Shown here one piece after another: positions 24,324 through 33,769 of a DNA stretch of 64,000 nt (the first letter of the stretch is position 1; every line of letters starts with the position of its first letter). The notes under the pieces were generated by a model that was not told the DNA's origin, did no database searches, and worked only from the letters and a program-made list of their open reading frames with translations. The DNA is from Agromyces albus (GTDB taxonomy: Bacteria > Actinomycetota > Actinomycetes > Actinomycetales > Microbacteriaceae), in the NCBI RefSeq assembly GCF_030815405.1, contig NZ_JAUSWX010000001.1:1798001-1862000 (forward strand), read 5' to 3'. A program made the translations under genes and the position numbers.

Positions 24324-24337
24324 TGAAAGCGTTTTCC
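24324..24337. promoter_or_regulatory. cre-like / LacI-family operator
   Basis: TGAAAGCGTTTTCC matches 13 of 14 positions of the catabolite-responsive element consensus TGWAARCGYTWWCA and has the central CG of LacI-family operators. It is 16 bases after TTGACA, where a bound repressor would block transcription of the sugar ABC operon. No LacI-type gene is in the window. Confidence 0.6.
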
Positions 24338-24412
24338 CGAATTGCCGGTGCACACGGCGACGGCGAGAATCTCATGGACGCTCCGCGACGAGCGATCACG
24401 AAGGAGGCAATG

Positions 24413-25696
24413 ATGCGATCCCAACCAAGACGACGCAGCAGTGCGATGGGCGTCCTCGCGGCAGCAGCGACGCTCGCGCTCATGACGGCCTGCGCCGGCG
24501 GCCCGGCTGCCGAAGAAGAGGCCACGGACGAACCGCTGCAGTTCTTCCTCTCCGGCGACGCGAACCAGGGCGGCGGCTTCGCCCACATGGCGGAGCTCTA
24601 CGAGGAGGAGACCGGCGTCGAGGTCGAGATCGTCGACATCGCCAACGAGGACCTGCCCACGAAGCTCAAGAACGCCGCGCAGGCGAACGACCTGCCGGCC
24701 CTCGCCCGCGTCGGAGGGATCGACCCGGTGTGGAAGGACCTGACGGTAGATCTCGCGAGCGTCACCGAGGGCAGCGATATCCGCACCGACCTCGCCGCCG
24801 TCGACGAGGACGGCAAGGTGCTCTCGGTGCCCACCGACATCACCGCGGTCGGCCTCTTCATCAACAAGACGCTCTTCGACCAGGCGGGCGTCGCCTACCC
24901 GACGAGCCCCGACGACATCTGGACCTGGGACGAGTACGTCGCCGCGGTGAAGCAGGTCCAGGCGAACACCGGGGCGACGTACGGAATGGTCATGGACCGT
25001 TCGTCCCACCGCCTCAAGGCGTTCCTCTACGAATTCGGGTCTGACTACTTCCAGCCGGACGAAGACGGGCAGTTCGAGACGAACGGCGCCACCAAGGAAG
25101 CGCTGGAGTACTTCGCGTCGCTCAACGACGACTCGTTCATGCCCCGGTCGGTCTGGTTGTCCGACGGCGATCCGAACGGCCTCTTCAAGAGCGGCGACGT
25201 CGTGGCGTACATGTCGGGGTCGTGGCAGATCGCCGACTTCGCGGTCAACATCGCCGACTTCGAATGGGAGTCCGTGCGCATGCCGAAGCAGCCCATCCGT
25301 TCGACGAACTACGGCAACGCCGCGAACATCGTCGTCTTCGAGGGCAGCGGCCAGGAGGATGCAGCGCTCGCCTTCGTCGAGTGGCTGTACGAGCCCGAGA
25401 ACTACCGCGAGCTGGCCGAGACATCCGGCTTCCTCCCGGTGATCGACGGCCTCGAGGTCACCTACTCGAGCAACGCCGAGGACTTCGAGCTCTACAACGA
25501 GGAGATCGCCGCCTCCGACGCGATCGCCGCGAAGATCAAGAAGAACGATCTCGCGTACGAGGTGCTCGGCGTCACCACCGAGGGCGACCCCGTGCGCGAT
25601 GAGACGGTCAAGTACCTCAACGGCGAGCAAGACGTCGACACCACGATCCAGAACATCATCGACCAGCTCTCCGACCAACTCGGCGCACTGCCGTGA
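24413..25696 (+). CDS. CUT1-type sugar ABC transporter substrate-binding lipoprotein
   Basis: Extracellular binding protein of a carbohydrate ABC importer, 427 residues. The signal peptide has an Arg-rich n-region, a hydrophobic stretch at about 11-24 and a lipobox ending at Cys27 (LMTAC), so it is lipid-anchored. The mature part has the SBP family-1 pattern (YEEETGVEVEIVD, then LFINKTLFDQAGV with PTSPDDIWTWDEY, then MSGSWQIADF). Start ATG 24413 is preferred over the adjacent ATG 24410 because AAGGAGG ends five bases upstream. The substrate is unknown; the downstream lyase-like gene suggests an oligosaccharide, perhaps uronate-containing. The two permease genes follow; no ATPase gene is present. 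Confidence 0.9.
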   Translation: MRSQPRRRSSAMGVLAAAATLALMTACAGGPAAEEEATDEPLQFFLSGDANQGGGFAHMAELYEEETGVEVEIVDIANEDLPTKLKNAAQANDLPALARVGGIDPVWKDLTVDLASVTEGSDIRTDLAAVDEDGKVLSVPTDITAVGLFINKTLFDQAGVAYPTSPDDIWTWDEYVAAVKQVQANTGATYGMVMDRSSHRLKAFLYEFGSDYFQPDEDGQFETNGATKEALEYFASLNDDSFMPRSVWLSDGDPNGLFKSGDVVAYMSGSWQIADFAVNIADFEWESVRMPKQPIRSTNYGNAANIVVFEGSGQEDAALAFVEWLYEPENYRELAETSGFLPVIDGLEVTYSSNAEDFELYNEEIAASDAIAAKIKKNDLAYEVLGVTTEGDPVRDETVKYLNGEQDVDTTIQNIIDQLSDQLGALP

Positions 25697-25776
25697 GCGA
25701 GTGTGGCCGCCCGGAGCTCTCACGCCGGGCGGCCACACCGCCGCACCGCACCGATCGACTCGACCCGGGAGACAGC

Positions 25777-26730
25777 ATGAGCGTCAGAACGCTGACGACG
25801 CCGACCACGGCAGAACCGCCCGCACCGATACCCCGCGCGGGTCGAACACGAAAGCGTCGAACGTCGACGACCCACGTGCTGGCGCCGCTCGTGTTCATCT
25901 CCGTCGCCGTCGTGCTCTTCCTGCTGTTCTTCGTCTGGCCGGGAGCCCTGGGCCTCTTGTACTCCTTCACCGACTACAGCGGCGTGGGGGACCTCGATTT
26001 CATCGGACTCGACAACTACGTCGACCTCTTCGCCGACGATGCGTTCTACGCATCGCTGGCGCGGACCTTCCTCTACACCGCGCTCTCGGTCCCGCTGCAC
26101 TACGTGGTGTCACTGGGGATCGCGATGCTCCTGGCCAGCTCGCTCGCGAAGGGGAAGTCCTCCGCACGCGTGATCTTCTTCCTTCCGTGGCTGATCTCGC
26201 CGATCGTCGCCGGCGTCATCTGGCGGTGGCTGTTCGGCGAGAATTTCGGGTTCGTCAACTTCGTGGTCACCCTCCTCGGCGGCGACGGACTGCACTGGCA
26301 GACCGATGCATCCCTCGCACTCGCCCTCATCCTCATCGTGAGCACGTGGGCAACCACCGCGTTCAACATGTTGCTGTTCATCGCCGCAATCCGGAACATT
26401 CCGAAGTCCTACCTCGAGGCGGCTGAGATCGACGGCGCCAACGCCTGGGTTCGTTTCCGTCGCATCACGCTGCCCCTGCTCGCCCCCACGTCGTTCATGG
26501 TGATCCTGCTGACCACGATCGGTTCCATGAAGGAATTCGCGATGGTGCAGGCCCTCAACGGCGGCGGCCCCGGCACGCAGAACATGTTCATCGTCCAGTA
26601 CATCTACCGCACCGGGTTCGAGCGCGCCGACATCGGGTACGCGAGCGCCGCGTCGATGGTGCTCATGGCGATCCTGGTGCTCATCGCGCTCGTCCAGATG
26701 CAATTCGACCGGAAGCGGGACCTCGCATGA
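25777..26730 (+). CDS. Carbohydrate ABC transporter permease (MalF-like)
   Basis: 317-residue inner-membrane permease with a polar Pro/Arg/Thr-rich N-terminus and six hydrophobic segments, the first at about 35-60. The EAA loop that docks the ATPase is EAAEIDGANAWVRFRRITLP near residues 210-230, typical of CUT1 systems. ATG 25777 follows GGGAG and removes an unlikely N-terminal extension. It overlaps the second permease by ATGA. The ATPase is probably a shared MsmK/MalK-type protein encoded elsewhere. Confidence 0.92.
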   Translation: MSVRTLTTPTTAEPPAPIPRAGRTRKRRTSTTHVLAPLVFISVAVVLFLLFFVWPGALGLLYSFTDYSGVGDLDFIGLDNYVDLFADDAFYASLARTFLYTALSVPLHYVVSLGIAMLLASSLAKGKSSARVIFFLPWLISPIVAGVIWRWLFGENFGFVNFVVTLLGGDGLHWQTDASLALALILIVSTWATTAFNMLLFIAAIRNIPKSYLEAAEIDGANAWVRFRRITLPLLAPTSFMVILLTTIGSMKEFAMVQALNGGGPGTQNMFIVQYIYRTGFERADIGYASAASMVLMAILVLIALVQMQFDRKRDLA

Positions 26731-27545
26731 AGACGTTCCGTGCCGCCCCGAGCACGATCATCCTCTGGGTTCTCGCCGCGCTCTACCTGTTCCCGACGGC
26801 GTGGTTCCTCCTCAGCTCGTTGAAGCCCGGGTCCGAGCTCTTCAGCCTGCCGCTGACGATCCTCCCGCGTAATTGGACGGTCGCGGGATTCGTGACCGCG
26901 TGGAACCGTTTCGACTTCCAGCAGTACTTCATCAACACCACGGTCGTGGCAGTGGTCACCACGGCCTTCACCGTCATCGTGAGCGCGATGACGGGGTATG
27001 CCTTCGCGAAGTACACGTCGTGGTGGCTCCGGGGCTTCTTCATCTGCATCCTCGCCACGACGATGCTGCCGACCGAGGTCATCATGCCGAGCTCGTTCGC
27101 GGTGGTCCGCGATCTCGGGCTGTACGACACGCTCGCGGGCATCATCGTGCCGTCGATCATCACCGCGACCGGCATCTTCATGTTCCGCCAGTACTTCTCC
27201 ACCATCCCCGACGAACTGATGGAGGCAGCTCGTATCGATGGGGTCGGCGAGTTCCGCCTGTTCCTCAAGATCATGCTGCCGCTCGCCAAGCCGATCGCCG
27301 TCGTGCTCGCGATCTTCTCCTTCCAATGGCGATGGAACGACTACATCTGGCCGCTCCTGATTTTGCGCGACCCCGAGCGCTACACCCTCCAGGTCGCGCT
27401 GCGCAGCATCGTCGGCGCCGACAATATCGACTGGTCGGTGCTGCTGGCGGCATCCGTCATCTCGCTCGTGCCGATGGTGGTGCTGTTCGCGATCTTCCAG
27501 CGCCAGATCCTGAGCGCCGACATCAACTCCGGCCTCAAGGATTGA
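26727..27545 (+). CDS. Carbohydrate ABC transporter permease (MalG-like)
   Basis: 272-residue permease with six hydrophobic segments. The N-terminus carries the classical YLFPTAWFLLSSLKPGSEL, and the EAA loop is MEAARIDGVGEFRLFLKIML near residues 165-185. It forms the channel with the preceding permease. Only 4 bp separate its stop from the GTG of the lyase-like gene, so the four genes should be one transcript. Confidence 0.92.
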   Translation: MKTFRAAPSTIILWVLAALYLFPTAWFLLSSLKPGSELFSLPLTILPRNWTVAGFVTAWNRFDFQQYFINTTVVAVVTTAFTVIVSAMTGYAFAKYTSWWLRGFFICILATTMLPTEVIMPSSFAVVRDLGLYDTLAGIIVPSIITATGIFMFRQYFSTIPDELMEAARIDGVGEFRLFLKIMLPLAKPIAVVLAIFSFQWRWNDYIWPLLILRDPERYTLQVALRSIVGADNIDWSVLLAASVISLVPMVVLFAIFQRQILSADINSGLKD

Positions 27546-27549
27546 CCGC

Positions 27550-29301
27550 GTGACCGGTGCCCCGACCCCGAGCGAAGCGGGCCTCGCCCGGTTGGCGGCG
27601 GATGCCCGTGCACATGTTGCGGCGCTGCTCACCGAGGGCGACGAGGCCGACGAGCAACGGCGCCGCGGTCACCGCGGCCTCATGGCCATGGTGAAGGCCG
27701 CCGTCGTGTCGGGAGTGCATGCCGTCGCGCCCACCTCGTCGGAGGTGGCCGGCGCCGCCGGCTGGCTGAGCGAGCTGGAGGAGCTGCAGACGGCGACGGG
27801 GCTGTTCTCGTCCGGCGACAACCTCGCCTCGCCGCCCGATTCGGCCTTCACGATCTCCGACGCCGCCCTCGTGCTGCGGGTGCTCCGTACGGCGGGTCCC
27901 GGAGCCTGGCCCGACGACCTCGGCGAGCGACTCGAGCGGATGCTGCGCCGCGCGATGCCCGCGCTCATCGTGGGCGGCGTGCACACCCCGAATCATCGGT
28001 GGGAACTCTCCGGAGCCCTCGCGCGCGCCGGCGAGCTCCTCGAGGCCCGTTTCAAGGACCCCGCGCTCGAGCGGGCTCGGGAATGGCTCGCCGAGGGTGT
28101 CGACATCGACCACGACGGCCTCTACTCCGAACGCAGCGCGAACTACGCGGCCCACGTGTCGAACCCGTCGCTCCTCTCGCTCGCCGACGTGCTCGACCGC
28201 ATCGACCTGCTCGAGCTCGTGCATCGCAACCTGCATTCGCAGCTCGATCTCACTTCGCCCGGCGGTGAGGTGGAGACGGTGCATTCGCGCCGCCAGGACC
28301 AGAAGTACGGGGTGTTCCCGCTCGGATCGTTCGCGGCGCAGTTCGCTCGCTTCGCGGTGTCGTGTGCGCGATGCCGCGCGGCGACGGCGTGGGCGATCAC
28401 CCTGCCAGGAGTCGACCCCGTCGACGTGCTCGCTCAGGCGATGCTCGACGACGAGGTGGGCGCGGGGCTACTCGCCGGCGCTGCCGAGAAGGGCGATGCT
28501 GGGCGGGCCGCGGAGGTCGCTCGAGCCGTCGACGAGTCGACGGGAACCGTGCGCTGGTTCGGCGGCGTTCGGCTGCTTCGCCGCACCCGTGGGCGTGACT
28601 GGGCCACCGTCTACGGCGGGTCGGACGTGCCCGTCGCACGGCGGATCGCCTCGGGCCTCGCGTGCAATCCGACCTTCCTGCGGCTCGCGCTCGGGGGCGT
28701 GGAGGTCTCGTCGGTGCGCCTCAGTCGTGATTTCTTCGGTCTCGGACCGTTCCGCGCGTCATCCGTCGCATACGACCCGGTCGACCCGGGCAGGCTCGTG
28801 ATGCGCGAGGAACTCGCCGCGGGCTACTACCAGCCCCTGCCGGAGCAACTCCGACAGTCGAACGGCGCGTACCCGCTCGAATTCGAGGGACGCTTCGCAG
28901 CGGCGATGGCATTCGGCGAGCGGTCGGTGGACCTCCTCCCCCTGCGCACCTCGGTGACGGTGGAGCTCACCGACGAGGGCGCCGAGCTCACGGTCACGAC
29001 CCACGGCCCGGTGGCGGCGCATGCGCTCGAGATCGGGCTGCGTGATGAACCGGATGTCGCCGGCGCAGCACCGCTCGGCAACGGGCGCTTCCACCTCGGC
29101 GACGACGAGGCCACCGTGACGGTCGCAGGAACCACCTTGCGGGTCGACCTCGACGGATCCACGGGCGCGGCGCCCGCCCCGCACTACCACCCCGGCGAGG
29201 CGTACACCTTCCTCGATGGCACCGATGCGATGGGCGGCACTCGCCTGTATGCGACGTGGAGCTCACCCGGAAGCGTCACGGTGCGGCTCCGCCGCGCCTG
29301 A
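27550..29301 (+). CDS. Heparinase II/III-like (putative polysaccharide lyase) protein
   Basis: 583-residue protein with no signal peptide, so probably cytoplasmic. Residues about 1-300 look like an all-helical (alpha/alpha) toroid, and about 320-583 like a beta-rich sandwich, the two-domain plan of heparinase/alginate lyase-type enzymes. Candidate catalytic residues are the Asn-His pair in TPNHRWE (146-152), tyrosines in LYSERSANY (191-199), and His245/Arg247 in ETVHSRRQDQK. That Asn/His/Tyr/Arg set is used in such lyases. I cannot assign a named PL or GH family or a substrate. Its place behind an importer suggests cleavage of an imported oligosaccharide. A hydrolase or a non-catalytic relative is possible. 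Confidence 0.6.
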   Translation: MTGAPTPSEAGLARLAADARAHVAALLTEGDEADEQRRRGHRGLMAMVKAAVVSGVHAVAPTSSEVAGAAGWLSELEELQTATGLFSSGDNLASPPDSAFTISDAALVLRVLRTAGPGAWPDDLGERLERMLRRAMPALIVGGVHTPNHRWELSGALARAGELLEARFKDPALERAREWLAEGVDIDHDGLYSERSANYAAHVSNPSLLSLADVLDRIDLLELVHRNLHSQLDLTSPGGEVETVHSRRQDQKYGVFPLGSFAAQFARFAVSCARCRAATAWAITLPGVDPVDVLAQAMLDDEVGAGLLAGAAEKGDAGRAAEVARAVDESTGTVRWFGGVRLLRRTRGRDWATVYGGSDVPVARRIASGLACNPTFLRLALGGVEVSSVRLSRDFFGLGPFRASSVAYDPVDPGRLVMREELAAGYYQPLPEQLRQSNGAYPLEFEGRFAAAMAFGERSVDLLPLRTSVTVELTDEGAELTVTTHGPVAAHALEIGLRDEPDVAGAAPLGNGRFHLGDDEATVTVAGTTLRVDLDGSTGAAPAPHYHPGEAYTFLDGTDAMGGTRLYATWSSPGSVTVRLRRA

Positions 29302-29315
29302 GCCGCTCGGCTCAG
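29298..29315. terminator. Small hairpin over two convergent stop codons
   Basis: CTGAGCCG (29298-29305) and CGGCTCAG (29308-29315) form an 8-bp symmetrical stem. It overlaps the stop codons of the lyase-like gene and the DUF885 gene, the only 10 bp between them. It could end both transcripts. Confidence 0.45.
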
Positions 29316-30976
29316 CCGAGTAGCGCCGTGCGGAGCGTGTCGAGGCCGACGCCGCCGAGGTCGAGCGCGCGCCGGTGGAATTCGCGGATGTCGAACGCGG
29401 CGCCCTCACGGCGCTTCACCTCATCGCGGAGCTGCTCCCAGATGCGTTGGCCGACCTTGTACGACGGCGCCTGGCCGGGCCAGCCGAGGTAGCGGTTCAC
29501 CTCGAATCGCACGAATCCCTCGTTCATGTTGACGTTCTGGCGGAGGAACTCGAGTGCGTACTCCCCCGTCCAGACCCCCTCGCCGTCGGGGCGCTGCTTG
29601 CCGAGGTGCACGCCGATGTCGAGCGCGACGCGGGCCGCACGCATGCGCTGGCCGTCGAGCATGCCGAGCCGGTCGGCGGGGTCGTCGAGGTAGCCCAGGC
29701 CCTCCATGAGCCGCTCTGCGTAGAGCGCCCAGCCCTCGGCGTGCCCCGATGTACCCGCGAGCTGCCGGCGCCAGGTGTTGAGCTTGCCGCGATTCACGAC
29801 CGCCTGGCCGATCTGCAGGTGATGGCCGGGAACGCCCTCGTGGTAGACCGTCGTGAGCTCGCGCCAGGTGTCGAACTCGGTGACGCCCTCGGGCACCGAC
29901 CACCACATGCGGCCGGCCCGACTGAAGTCGTCGGTCGGCGCCGTGTAGTAGATGCCGCCCTCTTGCGTCGGCGCGATCATGCACTCGAGAGTGCGAATGT
30001 CGGCGGGAATGTCGAACTGCGTGGCGCCCAGTTCGGCGACGGCCCGGTCGCTCGTCTCCTGCATCCAGCGTTGCAGGGCTTCGGTGCCGTGGAGCTTTCG
30101 GCTCGGGTCGCCGTCGAGGAAGGCGATGGCCTCCGCGACGGATGCCCCGGGCACGATCTCGCGCGCGATGGACTCCTGCTCGTCGACCATTCGGGCGAGC
30201 TCCTCGATGCCCCACTCGTAGGTCTCGTCGAGGTCGATCACGGCGCCGAGGAAGCGGCGCGACTGGAGGGCGTAGATCTCGCGGCCGACGGCGTCGTGCT
30301 CGCCTGCGACCCGAAGGAGCTCCTGCTCGAGGAAGGCGGCGAGCCTGCCGTAGGCGCTTCCCGCTTCGGCGGCACGACCGGCGAGGTCGGCGCGCAGGGT
30401 GGCGGGCAACTCGGTGGGCGCTCCCCCGGTGAACTCGCCGAAGAACCCGTCGTTGCGCTCGAGCTTGTGCGCTTGCGCCGCGACCTCGCGCACCTGCCTC
30501 GCCGCGAGGACGACGCCGCGCTCGATGCCGAGCTTGAGCGTCTCGATGTAGCCATCGAGTGCACCGGGCAGGGCGGCCAGGCGAGTGGAGATCGTCGACC
30601 AGTCGTCGACGTCGTCGGTCGCCATGAGATCGAAGACCTCGCGGATCTCCTGCGCCGGGCTCGCGATGACGTTGAGGTCGCGCAACGGCAGGCCCGCTTC
30701 GTGCGCCTCGAGGTCGAGCGTGAGCTCGCTGCGCAGGTCGGCGAGGGTGACGGCGTCGATCTCATCGACCGCCGTCGCTGCATCGAGCTGCGCGAGCGTG
30801 CCACGCACCGCCTCGGCCGAGCGCTCGAGGCCATTAGGCGAGTAGTCGCCGAAGCGCGAATCGGCCTCGGTACGACCGATGTACGTGCCGAGTGTGGGGC
30901 TCAACTCGACAAGGGTGTCGACCCACTCCTCGGCGATGCGGTCGATATCGGTCGGGATGCGTTCACTCGCTGCCAT
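29312..30976 (-). CDS. DUF885 family putative zinc metallopeptidase
   Basis: 554-residue, mostly helical protein without a signal peptide. The motif HEGVPGHH (379-386) and the downstream GHAEGWALYAE (411-421, supplying a third ligand) match DUF885 proteins, which are related to M32-type metallocarboxypeptidases; some are reported or predicted peptidases. The substrate is not evident. ATG 30976 fits the family N-terminus. It is convergent with the lyase-like gene, and 90 bp separate it from polA upstream. Confidence 0.85.
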   Translation of the reverse strand: MAASERIPTDIDRIAEEWVDTLVELSPTLGTYIGRTEADSRFGDYSPNGLERSAEAVRGTLAQLDAATAVDEIDAVTLADLRSELTLDLEAHEAGLPLRDLNVIASPAQEIREVFDLMATDDVDDWSTISTRLAALPGALDGYIETLKLGIERGVVLAARQVREVAAQAHKLERNDGFFGEFTGGAPTELPATLRADLAGRAAEAGSAYGRLAAFLEQELLRVAGEHDAVGREIYALQSRRFLGAVIDLDETYEWGIEELARMVDEQESIAREIVPGASVAEAIAFLDGDPSRKLHGTEALQRWMQETSDRAVAELGATQFDIPADIRTLECMIAPTQEGGIYYTAPTDDFSRAGRMWWSVPEGVTEFDTWRELTTVYHEGVPGHHLQIGQAVVNRGKLNTWRRQLAGTSGHAEGWALYAERLMEGLGYLDDPADRLGMLDGQRMRAARVALDIGVHLGKQRPDGEGVWTGEYALEFLRQNVNMNEGFVRFEVNRYLGWPGQAPSYKVGQRIWEQLRDEVKRREGAAFDIREFHRRALDLGGVGLDTLRTALLG

Positions 30977-31066
30977 GGAGCGAGCCTATGACACTCCTCC
31001 GACGCTCGCGCGGCACGATCGGACACCGCCACGACGACGGATGCCTCGGCATGCAGGTTGCTCGGC

Positions 31067-33763
31067 TCAGTGCGCCGCGTCGTCCCAGTTGGCGCCCCGA
31101 CCGATCTGCACGTCGAGAGGAACGAGGAGCTCGGCGGCGTTGGACATCCGATCTCGCACGACCTCTTCGAGCGCTTCGGACTCACCGGGCGCGACCTCGA
31201 AGACGAGCTCGTCGTGCACCTGCATGAGCATGCGGCTGCCGAGCCCTCGAGCGGCGATGTCGGCTTCGACACGCGACATCGCGATCTTGATGATGTCGGC
31301 GGCGGACCCCTGGATCGGCGAGTTGAGCGCAGCACGCTCGGCGTTCTCGCGGTGGACGCGGTTCGGGCTCGCGAGGTCGGGGAACGCGCGGCGCCGGCCG
31401 AAGATGGTCTCGGTGTATCCGTCGATCTTCGCTTGCTCGACGACGCCGCGGAGGTAGCCGCGCACGGCGCCGAAGCGCTCGAAGTACTCCTTCATGAGCT
31501 GCGTCGCCTCTGCCCGGTCGATTCGGAGCTGCTTCGACAGGCCGAACGCACTGAGCCCGTAGGCGAGGCCGTACGACATCGCCTTCACCTTCGTGCGCAT
31601 GAGCGGGGTCACGTCGGCCGGATCGACCGAGAACACCCGGGCACCGACGAATCGGTGCAGGTCTTCGCCGGCGTTGAACGCCTCGATGAGCCCCGGGTCG
31701 CCGGAGAGATGCGCCATGATGCGCATCTCGATCTGCGAGTAGTCGGCCGTGAGGAGCTCGGTGTACTCGGGGCCGTGCCGGAACGCCTTGCGGATGCGGC
31801 GGCCCTCTTCAGTGCGGATGGGGATGTTCTGCAGGTTCGGGTCGTTCGAGGACATGCGGCCGGTGGCCGCACCGATCTGCCAATAGGTCGTGTGGATGCG
31901 ACCGTCGGTGGCGATCGCCTTGTCGAGCGACTCGACGATCTGGCGGAGCTTCGTCGCGTCGCGGTGCTCGAGCAGGTAGCCGAGGAACGGGTGCGGGTTC
32001 GACTCCTGCAGGTCGGCGAGTGCGCTCGCGTCGGTCGTGTAGCCCGTCTTCGTCGCGCGGGTCTTCGGCATACCGAGCTGGTCGAAGAGCACCTCCTGCA
32101 ATTGCTTCGGCGAGCCGAGGTTGACCTCGCGGCCGATCTCGGCGAACGCCGCCTCGGCAAGCCCCGCTGCTCGCTCCGCGAGCTGGCTGGAGAGCGAAGC
32201 CAGTTCAGGATGATCGACCGTGACCCCGCGGAGCTCCATCGCCGAGAGCACGGGCACGAGGGGCATCTCGACCTCGGCGAGGAGGCGGCGGGAGCTCTCG
32301 GACAGCGAGCGCAGCACCACGGGTGCGAGCCGCAACGTGTACCAGGCATACTCGGGGGCACCTGCGTCGGTGCCTTCTTCGGGCAGCAACTGGGTCGGGT
32401 CTGCTTGCGGGACGGTCTCGCCGAGGTATTGCGACACGAGGTCGGCGAGCGTCTTCTCGGCGAGGATCGGGCGCACGAGCCAACCGGCCACGAGCGTGTC
32501 GATGACGAGTCCGTCGAACGCGAGCCCCGACCGGGTGAGCGCCTTCAACTGCGTCTTCGCATCGGTCATGATCTTGGGCGAATCGCTCGCGAGCCACGAC
32601 TCGAACGCGGCGTAGTCGGCCCGCCCCGGCTGCCAGTGCAGGTGAACGGTCTCGTCGGAGGTCGCGATGCCGGCGCCGATGACCTTGCCATCGACGATCT
32701 CGAGACTGAGCCCGAGACCTGCCGGCTCGGCCGCGACCGCGCGCTCGAGCCAGAGTGCCAGCTCCTCGTCGAGCAGGAGACGAGGGTTGGGGGCGGATGG
32801 CGCTGCCACCGCCTCGGCGACGGGCTCGATGGCCTCGACCTCGGCCGGCGCCGAGATGCCGCCGTTGCCGTTCGCCGCGGCGATCTTCATGACGCGTTCG
32901 AGCAGCGTTCGGAACTCGAGACGGCCGAAGAGCTCGCGCACGGCGTCTTCGTCGATCGGCTGGGTGGCGAACTCGTCGATCGAGACGTCGAGCGGCACAT
33001 CGGTGACGAGCTTGTTGAGCCGCCGGTTGCGGATCGCGTTCTCCCTCTCGTCGCGGAGGTTCTGCCCGACGACGCCTTTGATCTCGTCGGCGTGCGCCAG
33101 GATGCCGTCGAGGTCGCCGTAGAGGCCGAGCCACTTGACGGCGGTCTTCTCGCCCACCTTCGTGATGCCGATGAGGTTGTCGCTCGACTCGCCGACGAGC
33201 GCCGCGACGTCGGGATACTGCTCGGGGCGGATGCCGTAGCGCTCGATGACCGCGGCGGTGTCGTAGCGCTTCAGCTGCGAGACGCCCTGGGTGTTCGGGT
33301 ACAGCAGCGTGACGTCGTCGTTCACGAGCTGGATGGTGTCGCGGTCGCCCGAGACGAGCAGCACGCGATAGCCCTCGGCCACGCCGCGCGCGGCGAGCGT
33401 CGCGAGGATGTCGTCGGCCTCGAAGTCCTCCTTCTCGATCGTGCGCACGCGCATCGCCTTCAGCGCATCTTGCAGCAGGGGCACCTGCCCCTTGAACTCA
33501 GGCGGCGTCTCGCTGCGGGTGCCCTTGTACTCGGCGTAGTCGCGGTTGCGGAAGGAGAACCGCGAGATGTCGAACGCGACCGCGAGGTGCGTGGGCTTCT
33601 CGTTCTGCAGCAGCAGGAGGAGCATCGAGAGGAACCCGTGAATAGCATTCGTGTGCTGTCCGTCACGGGTCTGGAAACTGTCGACCGGGAGGGCGTAGAA
33701 CGCCCGGAACGCCAACGAATGGCCGTCGATCACGAGGAGGGTAGGCTTTTCTGCGTCCGACAC
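31067..33763 (-). CDS. polA: DNA polymerase I
   Basis: Repair and Okazaki-fragment-processing polymerase, 898 residues. The N-terminal 5'-3' flap nuclease (about 1-300; LLVIDGHSLAFRAFYAL, VSGDRDTIQLV) is intact. The middle proofreading-like domain (about 320-490) lacks the usual acidic metal ligands, as is general in actinobacterial PolA. The polymerase domain has LLTADYSQIEMRIMAHLSGD and QVHDELVFE. Start GTG 33763 has TAGGCT six bases upstream, so the message may be leaderless. It is divergent from the thioesterase gene. Confidence 0.97.
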   Translation of the reverse strand: MSDAEKPTLLVIDGHSLAFRAFYALPVDSFQTRDGQHTNAIHGFLSMLLLLLQNEKPTHLAVAFDISRFSFRNRDYAEYKGTRSETPPEFKGQVPLLQDALKAMRVRTIEKEDFEADDILATLAARGVAEGYRVLLVSGDRDTIQLVNDDVTLLYPNTQGVSQLKRYDTAAVIERYGIRPEQYPDVAALVGESSDNLIGITKVGEKTAVKWLGLYGDLDGILAHADEIKGVVGQNLRDERENAIRNRRLNKLVTDVPLDVSIDEFATQPIDEDAVRELFGRLEFRTLLERVMKIAAANGNGGISAPAEVEAIEPVAEAVAAPSAPNPRLLLDEELALWLERAVAAEPAGLGLSLEIVDGKVIGAGIATSDETVHLHWQPGRADYAAFESWLASDSPKIMTDAKTQLKALTRSGLAFDGLVIDTLVAGWLVRPILAEKTLADLVSQYLGETVPQADPTQLLPEEGTDAGAPEYAWYTLRLAPVVLRSLSESSRRLLAEVEMPLVPVLSAMELRGVTVDHPELASLSSQLAERAAGLAEAAFAEIGREVNLGSPKQLQEVLFDQLGMPKTRATKTGYTTDASALADLQESNPHPFLGYLLEHRDATKLRQIVESLDKAIATDGRIHTTYWQIGAATGRMSSNDPNLQNIPIRTEEGRRIRKAFRHGPEYTELLTADYSQIEMRIMAHLSGDPGLIEAFNAGEDLHRFVGARVFSVDPADVTPLMRTKVKAMSYGLAYGLSAFGLSKQLRIDRAEATQLMKEYFERFGAVRGYLRGVVEQAKIDGYTETIFGRRRAFPDLASPNRVHRENAERAALNSPIQGSAADIIKIAMSRVEADIAARGLGSRMLMQVHDELVFEVAPGESEALEEVVRDRMSNAAELLVPLDVQIGRGANWDDAAH

Positions 33764-33769
33764 CCCCCA

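Larger units (their letters stand above)
24077..24412. other. 336-bp divergent intergenic region between rpsA and the sugar ABC operon
   Basis: Contains no gene that I can support. From left to right it holds the rpsA leader (24077-24178), the rpsA promoter, then a less GC-rich stretch (24275-24340) with an inverted repeat, a TTGACA hexamer at 24303-24308 and a cre/LacI-type operator. A roughly 60-nt leader ending in the ribosome-binding site AAGGAGG (24401-24407) follows for the binding-protein gene. No convincing -10 is seen 16-18 bp after TTGACA. Confidence 0.7.

Noticed and set aside
24303..24331. Consensus promoter for the sugar ABC operon built on TTGACA
   Set aside because: TTGACA is good, but no acceptable -10 exists 16-18 bp downstream; that place is occupied by the cre-like operator. 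Kept as a note only.
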